Shown one piece after another: positions 24,905 to 31,928 of a DNA stretch of 64,000 bases. The translations under genes and the position numbers were made by a program. This stretch comes from Pseudomonadota bacterium (GTDB taxonomy: Bacteria; Myxococcota_A; UBA796; GCA-2862545), in assembly GCA_005776945.1 (NCBI GenBank), contig SXOB01000006.1:55681-119680 (forward strand), written 5' to 3'. Position 1 is the first letter of the stretch. The number at the start of each line of letters is the position of its first letter. The notes beneath the pieces were generated by a model, which saw nothing but the letters and a program-made list of their open reading frames with translations, had not been told where the DNA came from and did no database searches.

Positions 24905-26334
24905 GCCGGTTCCCCCAAGGTGCGCCGCTTGCGGAATTTCATCCGGATGGGCGTCCCATCGAAGCCGTACGTGTCGCGCAACCGGTGCACGAGAAAGCGT
25001 TCGTAGGTGATGTCGATTCCGTCGGGCGTGTTCGAGAAGAACGTAAAGGTCGGTGGACGAACCCGGTTTTGCGTCCCAAAATACAGGCGGACGGGGTGAT
25101 GGTGCCGCTGCGGCGGCGTGTGCGTCGCCAACGTACGTTCGAGCCAGCGATTGAGCGTTCCCGTCGGCACGCGACGGCTGGCCGAGAGGAAGACTTCGTC
25201 AACGGCGGGCAACAGGCGATGGCAGCCGCGGCCCGTCTTGGCCGACGTGAACATCCTCTGGGCCCACGATGCGTGGGGGAACGCCTTGTCGAGGGCGAGG
25301 TCGACCTGGCGGGCGTCCGAAAGGTCCTCCTCTCGTACCGCGTCCCACTTGTTGACGACGATGATCAGGCCGCGCCCCCGATCCGCGACGAGTGCGGCCA
25401 ACCGCGCGTCTTGATCGGTGGGGCCCTCGGTCCCGTCGAGCACGAGCAACGCGAGGTGGCAACGCTCGATGGCCTGGATGGAGCGGAGCGTGATCGTTCG
25501 CTCCAGCACGTCGTCGATGCGCGCCTTGCGCCGCACGCCCGCGGTGTCCACGATGACGTAGCGCCGACCCCCGACCTCGAACGCGGTGTCGACGGTATCG
25601 ACCGTGGTGCCTGCCGCGTCGTCCACAACCTGGCGCTGAAAGCCAAGCAGTCGATTGACGAGCGTGCTCTTGCCGACGTTCGGACGCCCGATCACCGCAA
25701 TGCGGGTCTCAGTTGGCAGCTGGGCGACGCGCACGGGGCCTTCGTCGCCCTGGTCGTCCTCTTCCTCATCGAACACGCCGTCGGGCTCGGGACCTTCGCC
25801 CTGTCGGGGCTCCGCGGGGGGCGGCAACCGCGCCACGATGGCGTCGCTCAGCTCCCAGATGCCGCGACCGTGCGCCGCCGAGACGGCGCACAGCTCGTCG
25901 ACGCCGAGGCCGTAGAAGTCGACCGCGGCGCCTTCCATCGCTTCCCCGTCGACCTTGTTGACGGCCAAGATCACGGGCGTGTTGGACCGCCGCAGGAGGG
26001 CCGCGACCGCGTCGTCGCCGGGGGTGCGTCCGGTGCGGCCGTCGACAAGGAACACGATGACATCCGCCTCTTCGATGGCGACCAGCGTCTGGGCGCGCAT
26101 CGCCTCGAACAGGTCGGAACCGCGCTCGGGCTCGATGCCGCCAGTGTCGACGAGCAGCACATGGCGATCGTGAATCTCGGCTTCTTCGTAGAGCCGGTCC
26201 CGAGTGACACCGGGGCGGTCGTGCACCACCGCCTTGGCGAGCCCAGCGAGGCGATTGAACAGGGTCGATGTGCCGACGTTGGGTCGGCCGACGATCGCGA
26301 CGACGGGGAGGGCCACACCCCCACCTATCGCCAT
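24901..26334 (-). CDS. der: GTPase Der (EngA)
   Basis: Ribosome-assembly GTPase with two G domains and a C-terminal KH-like domain, about 477 aa. First domain: GRPNVGTST (Thr22 where the invariant P-loop Lys should be), PGVTRD, DTGG, NKVD. Second domain is intact: GRPNVGKST, AGTTVD, DTAG, NKWD. The KH-like end reads NRVRPPTFTFF. The ATG at 26334 is chosen; a GTG at 26316 with an AGGTGG ribosome site would begin MALPVVAIVG and is also plausible. The Lys-to-Thr change (codon ACA at 26271-26269) is the notable feature. It is divergent from mnmA. Confidence 0.96.
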   Translation of the reverse strand: MAIGGGVALPVVAIVGRPNVGTSTLFNRLAGLAKAVVHDRPGVTRDRLYEEAEIHDRHVLLVDTGGIEPERGSDLFEAMRAQTLVAIEEADVIVFLVDGRTGRTPGDDAVAALLRRSNTPVILAVNKVDGEAMEGAAVDFYGLGVDELCAVSAAHGRGIWELSDAIVARLPPPAEPRQGEGPEPDGVFDEEEDDQGDEGPVRVAQLPTETRIAVIGRPNVGKSTLVNRLLGFQRQVVDDAAGTTVDTVDTAFEVGGRRYVIVDTAGVRRKARIDDVLERTITLRSIQAIERCHLALLVLDGTEGPTDQDARLAALVADRGRGLIIVVNKWDAVREEDLSDARQVDLALDKAFPHASWAQRMFTSAKTGRGCHRLLPAVDEVFLSASRRVPTGTLNRWLERTLATHTPPQRHHHPVRLYFGTQNRVRPPTFTFFSNTPDGIDITYERFLVHRLRDTYGFDGTPIRMKFRKRRTLGEPA

Positions 26335-26430
26335 CGGGCCCCCCGGCGCAGCGCCCCGGCCGAACATGGGCCAACGACGCCTTCCGTGGGTGAACCCGCG
26401 CACCCGGCTAGAGGGGGCCACGGAGGTTCG

Positions 26431-27483
26431 GTGCGGATCGCAGTGGCGATGAGTGGCGGGGTGGACTCCTCGGTGGCCGCTGCCCTCCTCACGGCCGAGG
26501 GGCACGAGGTCGTCGGCCTGTTCATGAAGCTCCACGACGCCCCACCAGGGTCGGCGTCTTGCTGTGGATTGGACGAAGCCGCCGATGCGCGCGCCGTGGC
26601 CCACCAACTCGGAATTCCCTTCTTTGCGCTCGACCTTCGCGATCCATTTCGACGCGCGGTCGTCGACGATCTCATCGGTGCCTACGCCGCAGGCCGCACC
26701 CCGAATCCGTGTGTCCGCTGCAACGGACAAATCAAATTCCGCGTCCTGCGCGACCAGGCCCGTCAGCTTGGCTGTGACGCGCTCGCGACCGGCCACTACG
26801 CCCGCCGCGTCGACACCGCTGACGGCCCCGCCCTCGCGGTGGCTGCCGACGCCTCGCGCGACCAGACCTACTTCCTGTGGTCCACCCCGGCCGACGCCCT
26901 CGCGGACCTCCTCCTTCCGCTCGGCGACCTGACGAAGGCAACCGTCCGCGAGCGCGCCCGAACGCTTGGCCTGCCCAACGCGGACAAGCCGGACAGCCAG
27001 GAGATCTGCTTCATCCCCGACGGCGATGTCGCCGCCTTCCTCCGCCGCGAACGTCCCGAGTTGGGCAATCCCGGAACCTATGTTGGCGACGACGGCAGCG
27101 TGCTCGGCCAGCACGGCGGTGCCGCTGGCCACACCGTCGGTCAACGCCGCGGGCTGGGCCTGGCCTTGGGGTCCCCTACCTACGTCCGCGACATCGACAC
27201 GGAGCGGGGCGTCGTGCACGTGACAACCGATCCCCGGCGCTTGCTGCACGGAGCGTTTGGCCTGCGCGACGTCGTCCGTCACGCCCCCTTCCCCGAGGAC
27301 GGTCTCTCGGTCCGCGTCCGCCACCGCGGCCAGCGCGTCCCGGCGCGCGTCCAAGGCGATCGGGTCACCCTGCTCTCCCCGCTCCGGGGCGTGACGCCTG
27401 GCCAATCGGCCGTGTTCTACGAGGGCGACCGTCTGCTGGGCGGCGGCGTCGTCACCCAGGCGTCGCCCTGGACCGAAGCATGA
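26431..27483 (+). CDS. mnmA: tRNA-specific 2-thiouridylase MnmA
   Basis: Makes the 2-thio group of s2U34 in tRNAs for Lys, Glu and Gln using ATP and a sulfur carrier. 350 aa. Motifs: PP-loop SGGVDSS (residues 8-14), the first catalytic Cys in NPCVRCNGQIKF, the GHYAR segment, and the second Cys in SQEICFIPDGD, with HTVGQRRGLGL. GTG start with GGAGG four bases upstream. It begins the mnmA-rnc-radical SAM-era run; the rnc start overlaps its stop (ATGA). Confidence 0.97.
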   Translation: MRIAVAMSGGVDSSVAAALLTAEGHEVVGLFMKLHDAPPGSASCCGLDEAADARAVAHQLGIPFFALDLRDPFRRAVVDDLIGAYAAGRTPNPCVRCNGQIKFRVLRDQARQLGCDALATGHYARRVDTADGPALAVAADASRDQTYFLWSTPADALADLLLPLGDLTKATVRERARTLGLPNADKPDSQEICFIPDGDVAAFLRRERPELGNPGTYVGDDGSVLGQHGGAAGHTVGQRRGLGLALGSPTYVRDIDTERGVVHVTTDPRRLLHGAFGLRDVVRHAPFPEDGLSVRVRHRGQRVPARVQGDRVTLLSPLRGVTPGQSAVFYEGDRLLGGGVVTQASPWTEA

Positions 27484-28166
27484 GCGCGCTGGACGCGCTG
27501 ATGGGCCGCATCGGTCACCGCTTTCGCGATCCCGAACTGCTGCGCCTCGCGATGACGCACCCGTCGCGTCGCAATGAGTCAGCCTTGGACGCTGACAATG
27601 CGCGTCTGGAATTCCTCGGGGACGCCGTGCTGAGGCTCGCCGTCGCCCAAATCCTGTTCGACCGTCACCCTGACCTTGACGAAGCCCGCCTCACCGAGTG
27701 GACGCGGGCCGCCGTGAGCGCGGGGCCGGTGAGCCGCGTTGGCATCGCGCTCGGGCTCGACGACGTGCTGGACCTCGGCGTCGGGGAACGCGCCAACACG
27801 GGCGGCCGCAACAAGCGCATGGAAGACGCGACCGAGGCCCTGCTCGGCGCGGTCTTCGTCGATGGTGGCTTCGCCGCCGCCCGCGAGCGCGTCGCGATGT
27901 GGTTCCGTGGGCCGCTCGAGGCGCCCCCCGAGGTTGTCCCGGACGACCCCAAGGGCGCCCTGCAGGCCATGCTCCAGAAACGCGTAGGCAATCCCAAGCC
28001 AGTCTACGAGGTCGCGCCCGCGCCAAGCGAAGACGGCGGCGCCCGCTTTGCTGCGACCGTCCACGACGAAAAGGGCACCCTGCTTGGGCGTGGCGAAGGC
28101 GCCAACAAAAAGGACGCCGAAAAGGCAGCCGCGCGCGATGCGCTCACGCGCGGTCTCGCGCCATGA
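27480..28166 (+). CDS. rnc: Ribonuclease III
   Basis: Double-stranded RNA endonuclease processing rRNA and other precursors. 228 aa, the usual length. The signature NARLEFLGDAVL (catalytic Glu and Asp) and the second acidic site EDATEALLGAVF are present, followed by the double-stranded-RNA-binding domain (DDPKGALQAMLQKR ... KKDAEKAAARDAL). It overlaps mnmA and the radical SAM gene (ATGA on both sides). Confidence 0.97.
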   Translation: MSALDALMGRIGHRFRDPELLRLAMTHPSRRNESALDADNARLEFLGDAVLRLAVAQILFDRHPDLDEARLTEWTRAAVSAGPVSRVGIALGLDDVLDLGVGERANTGGRNKRMEDATEALLGAVFVDGGFAAARERVAMWFRGPLEAPPEVVPDDPKGALQAMLQKRVGNPKPVYEVAPAPSEDGGARFAATVHDEKGTLLGRGEGANKKDAEKAAARDALTRGLAP

Positions 28167-29101
28167 CCTGGCCCATCGTCGTTCCCGTCCACCTTGGCTG
28201 CTGCCCCGGCGAACCGCGTTGCGTGTGGTGTTCCCCGCCCCCCCCTGCGCCGGATCTGGACGCGGTCACAGCCTCTGTGTGGATGGCTCGGGAACGCGAC
28301 CCGAGCGCGGTCGTCGCTTTTATCGGTGGCCGGCCGCCCGACGATGACCTGCTCGATGCCATCGACGGCGCGCCCTTTTGGTGCCGCGTCCGGCCCGACC
28401 TCCTCGACCCCGAAGCCGCCGAATATCTGTTCGAACGAGGCTGCACCGGTTTCGAATTGGACGTCGCTACGCTCGACGACGAAGCGTTGGCCCGAACGGG
28501 CCGGCCCTACGACGCCGCCCGCGTGTTCCGGATGGCGGCGGCCCTGCGGCAACGCGGGCGCGTGGGCGCCGTATTGGCACCGGGTTGGCCCTACACGTCT
28601 GCGGAGATTGCCCTGGACGATGCGCGGCGCCTCGTTGGCCATGTCGACCGCATCCGCCTCCATCCCGTCCTCGTCCTGATGGGGAGCCGGCTCGAGGGCC
28701 TTCATCGAAACGGCCTCTACGCGGCCCTTCCGCTTGGCGAAGCCGTGACGTTGTGCCGCACCCTTCTCGACCTGCTCGAGGGCGCCGGCATCGAGGTCGT
28801 GCGCGTCGGCCTTCATCCGGAGGCCGACGGCTTCGGCCGCGCCCTCGCCGGCCCTCGCCACCCGGCCCTGCGCGAAGCGGCCGAGGCCCACCGGGCGCTT
28901 GCCGCAGTCCGCGCGGAACTGGCGACCGTACCCCGAGGAGCCGACGTGACCGTGTACTGTGCGCCCTGCGACGAGACGCGCACGCGCGGCCCGCTCAACG
29001 AAAACGTGAGAACCCTGCGGGCCGACCTCGCCCTCTCGGAGGTCAGCATCGTCCCCGACGCCGAACTTACCCGCGGCGCTTGGCGCGTGGCGGTCCGATG
29101 A
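28163..29101 (+). CDS. Elp3-like radical SAM protein between rnc and era
   Basis: A 312-aa protein whose start (IVVPVHLGC) resembles the Elp3-like radical SAM family seen next to rnc in other bacteria. The iron-sulfur Cys are C14, C20 and C23 (with C13 adjacent), giving CX5CX2C instead of CX3CX2C. A later FIGGRPP replaces the usual GGGEP/GG motif, and a hydrophobic core with GVELD-like (TGFELDVATLD) and HPVLVLMGSRLE segments follows. Function is unknown for this family; a tRNA or rRNA modification role is suggested only by neighbours. It overlaps rnc and era by four bases each. Confidence 0.75.
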   Translation: MTWPIVVPVHLGCCPGEPRCVWCSPPPPAPDLDAVTASVWMARERDPSAVVAFIGGRPPDDDLLDAIDGAPFWCRVRPDLLDPEAAEYLFERGCTGFELDVATLDDEALARTGRPYDAARVFRMAAALRQRGRVGAVLAPGWPYTSAEIALDDARRLVGHVDRIRLHPVLVLMGSRLEGLHRNGLYAALPLGEAVTLCRTLLDLLEGAGIEVVRVGLHPEADGFGRALAGPRHPALREAAEAHRALAAVRAELATVPRGADVTVYCAPCDETRTRGPLNENVRTLRADLALSEVSIVPDAELTRGAWRVAVR

Positions 29102-30012
29102 GCCATCGCTACGGCGTCGTCGCGCTCGTGGGTGCACCCAACGCGGGCAAGTCGACGTTGCTGAACCGTCTCGTTGGCGCCCACCTTGCGATCGTCTCGA
29201 GCAAACCCCAGACGACCCGTGACCGCATCGTTGGCGTGGTCACGCGCCCGGACAGCCAAATCGTCCTCATCGACACGCCCGGCCTGCACGCGGCCTCCAC
29301 CGAGCTCAACCGGGCGATGGTGAAGCAGGCCGAGGCGGCGGTCCAGGAGTCCGACCTGCGCCTCTGGGTCGTCGACGCCATTCCCGCTGCGCGCCGGGCG
29401 GAACGTGGCGAACCCATCGTGCAGGAACCGGAGCGCCAACTCGCTTCTCGGTTGCCGGGCCCTCGGCAGGTGGCCCTCAACAAGATCGACGTGATTCCGC
29501 GCCCGTTGCTCCTTCCCGTGATGGCCGCGTACGCCGAATTGGTGCCCGAATCGGCGCCGATTCCAATCAGTGGACTTGTGGGCGACGGCGTCGAACAGGC
29601 CATCGCCGCGATCCTGCCCCATTTGCCGGAAGGACCAGCAGCACACGACGCCGACACGTGGACGACCGCAACCGAACGTTTTCTCGTCGCAGAAATCGTG
29701 CGAGAGAAGATCTTCCACTACACGGAACAGGAAGTTCCCTACGCCACGGCCGTCGAGGTGCTCCAATTCGACGAAACCCAACGCGAGGCCGGAAAGCTTA
29801 GGATCATGGCGGACATCATCGTCGAGCGGGACAGCCAGAAGGGCATCCTCATCGGCAAAGGTGGCGACATGCTGCGGCGCATTGGCACCGCCGCGCGTCG
29901 CGACATTTCTGAGTTGCTCGACGCGCGCGTGCACCTCGAATTGTTCGTCAAGGTCGAGCGGGAATGGAGCCGATCGCTCAAAGGCCTACGGCGCGTCGGC
30001 CTCAAGCTCTGA
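29098..30012 (+). CDS. era: GTPase Era
   Basis: Ribosome-maturation GTPase that binds the 3' end of 16S rRNA. 304 aa. G motifs: GAPNAGKST, TTRD, DTPG, NKID. A C-terminal KH domain carries GILIGKGGDMLRRIG. The start at 29098 overlaps the radical SAM stop. The 3' end overlaps the convergent lipoprotein gene by 27 bases. A slightly longer G-domain insert (ERGEPIVQEPERQLA) explains the extra few residues. Confidence 0.97.
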   Translation: MSHRYGVVALVGAPNAGKSTLLNRLVGAHLAIVSSKPQTTRDRIVGVVTRPDSQIVLIDTPGLHAASTELNRAMVKQAEAAVQESDLRLWVVDAIPAARRAERGEPIVQEPERQLASRLPGPRQVALNKIDVIPRPLLLPVMAAYAELVPESAPIPISGLVGDGVEQAIAAILPHLPEGPAAHDADTWTTATERFLVAEIVREKIFHYTEQEVPYATAVEVLQFDETQREAGKLRIMADIIVERDSQKGILIGKGGDMLRRIGTAARRDISELLDARVHLELFVKVEREWSRSLKGLRRVGLKL

Positions 30013-30495
30013 CGGCGTCGAAGAACGCACCCAACGAAGGAGGCGGCGCTCCACGGTCGGCATCGCAGCCACCAGCGCTTCGTCGGCATCGTCACTGAAT
30101 CGATCGAGGTGGACCGGGACGTCGAACGACGTCGACGTCACCGCAGCATCGCGCCGAATCGCGTGCACATGAATCGTCCAACGGAACCGGCCGAGGACCT
30201 CGCGCTCGGAGCGGGCCGTCGCCACCACGAGCCACGCTGGACCGCTTTCCGGCAGGCGCTCGAAACGCTGGTCGACGTCGCGCAACGGGATGAGCGGTGC
30301 CACGTCGACAGGCTGGGCGTGTTGTCCCAGGCCGGACAGGGTCGACGCCAACGCCACATCGGCCGCTTCAGGCCACGCCGTCGCCGGTCGGGCGTCCACC
30401 GTCTGCAACAGCGTCGCGACCGCAGCCGGAACGCGGTCCCCTGCAGCTGAGGGTCCCGCGTCCGCACACGCCAAAAGCAGGCCGATCAGAACCAT
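29986..30495 (-). CDS. Small lipoprotein near glucan porin
   Basis: A 169-aa protein starting MVLIGLLLAC (Cys 10, uncharged, very short lipobox signal). The mature protein is soluble and helical with no recognised domain (PAWLVVATARSEREVLGRF; TIHVHAIRRDAAVTST). It overlaps the downstream era gene convergently by 27 bases and the upstream porin gene on the same strand (30486-30495). A porin-associated lipoprotein is possible. Function not assignable. Confidence 0.6.
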   Translation of the reverse strand: MVLIGLLLACADAGPSAAGDRVPAAVATLLQTVDARPATAWPEAADVALASTLSGLGQHAQPVDVAPLIPLRDVDQRFERLPESGPAWLVVATARSEREVLGRFRWTIHVHAIRRDAAVTSTSFDVPVHLDRFSDDADEALVAAMPTVERRLLRWVRSSTPSELEADAP

Positions 30496-31928
30496 GCTTC
30501 GGCCTCCAACGCCACGAGGTGGTGGGTGTGGATTTCGACGTTGCCAAAGGCGTCGTTGGCGTCGACCGTCTCGACGAAGCCGTTGCCGAAGGCCACGTTC
30601 ACGTTGCTTTGCTGGACGCCGTAGAGCAGCCGGAGGCTGGGCCGCGACCACAGGCCGGGTCCCAGCGGCTGCAGGACGAAGCCGCCTTTGCCCTGCCAGG
30701 TGTCCCGCGTATCGGTGTCCCCCATTTCCAGGCCGTCGGCGTCGGGCAGGCCGTCCGTGCTCGCGAAGATGCTGTCGGCGTGTTCGCGCCACATGGCGCC
30801 ATTGCGGGACCACTCGCGGGCCAGGCTGGTTTCGACGAGCAACGCCACCGTAGGCCGCAGGGCCACCTGGGTCCGCACCACACCGCTTCCGTAGATGCGG
30901 TCGTGGTCGGTGGGGGCGATCTGATTGTCACCATCGCGGTCGTCGCCGAACAGCCCGCCCACGGCAACCTCGACGATTCCGAAGCCCAAACGGGACTCGT
31001 GGCCGACGACCAAGCGGGTGCGGTCGTCGGTAAACGCGGTCACGTACAGATCGACGTCGCCGTCGTCCGTCGCCTCGACGGACCGAAGCGTCGGATGGAC
31101 ACGTCGGTAGGAGGCATACGTCGCGCTCCATCTCAGCGGCCCTACGTCGCCGAAGCCAAGGTAGGCCACGACGCCGCCAGACATCGCGTCCCGCGGGCTC
31201 GGATCGGGAAACATCTCTGCGAGCGCGGGATTTTCGGCGACGAACGACGAAACGACCGTGCCGCGGATCCAGTCCTCGTACGCCATGCCGGGCGTTTGGT
31301 ACGGCGCGTAGACGTTGCCAGGCACACCAGGTTGAATCAGCCCTTCAGCCCCTCCGCCGATCTCGACGTGGTCGCCAAGGGCGGCCCGGAACGCGAGGCC
31401 CGCGGTCGGAACCGCGTCGTAGGCGAGCCCATGCAACGCGAATCCAGCGTCACCGACGCCGAGGCGAACCTCGGTGTCTCCTCGGCGCCACGTCGCGGCG
31501 CCGCCGACCGTGCCCACCATGAGGCTGGCCGGGCGCATGTCGTAGAGCCCGAGCTCTCCAAACTCGAAATCGAGCGTCCCGAATCGAAAGGTCCAGTCGC
31601 GTCCCGCGACGCGGCCAGCTTCCACATCGAGTTGGCTCAGCCGCAGGCCCGCGAGGTTGCCAAGCGTCGGCTCGGCGCCTCCGACGGCACCCCCCTCAAT
31701 GCGCGCGTGGAGCGAGGACGTCGGCGCGTCCGAGCCCGGCTCCGGCGGCAGCACGTCGTAGCGGAGGTCGAGGACCGCGTAGGGCCCTTCGTTCATGAGG
31801 CGGCCGTAGAGGTTCCAATGCCCGAGCCGGCCGTTGCCGCCCATCCAGTCGGGCCGGGCCATCACGCGCATGTACCCGCCTGCGCCAAATTCGCCGGCAG
31901 ACGCAAGGACCGCCAGCCAGGGAATCAT
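30486..31928 (-). CDS. Outer-membrane porin, LamB/carbohydrate-porin-like
   Basis: A 480-aa protein with short signal MIPWLAVLASA. The mature sequence has alternating strands and ends with Phe (EAEAWF), the outer-membrane barrel signal. GYMRVMARPDW and GRLMNEGPYAVLDLRYDVL near the N-terminus resemble the openings of LamB-type carbohydrate porins, and the C-terminal FGNVEIHTHHLVALEAE is similar in layout. It sits directly downstream of a debranching-type GH13 (ATGA overlap), so maltodextrin uptake is a reasonable guess. LamB assignment is inference; a barrel is well supported. Confidence 0.7.
   Translation of the reverse strand: MIPWLAVLASAGEFGAGGYMRVMARPDWMGGNGRLGHWNLYGRLMNEGPYAVLDLRYDVLPPEPGSDAPTSSLHARIEGGAVGGAEPTLGNLAGLRLSQLDVEAGRVAGRDWTFRFGTLDFEFGELGLYDMRPASLMVGTVGGAATWRRGDTEVRLGVGDAGFALHGLAYDAVPTAGLAFRAALGDHVEIGGGAEGLIQPGVPGNVYAPYQTPGMAYEDWIRGTVVSSFVAENPALAEMFPDPSPRDAMSGGVVAYLGFGDVGPLRWSATYASYRRVHPTLRSVEATDDGDVDLYVTAFTDDRTRLVVGHESRLGFGIVEVAVGGLFGDDRDGDNQIAPTDHDRIYGSGVVRTQVALRPTVALLVETSLAREWSRNGAMWREHADSIFASTDGLPDADGLEMGDTDTRDTWQGKGGFVLQPLGPGLWSRPSLRLLYGVQQSNVNVAFGNGFVETVDANDAFGNVEIHTHHLVALEAEAWF

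Noticed and set aside
24985..27483. Long plus-strand open frame running antisense to der into mnmA
   Set aside because: Only the mnmA part (from 26431) has recognisable motifs; the rest is the reverse of der codons, a usual artefact in GC-rich DNA.
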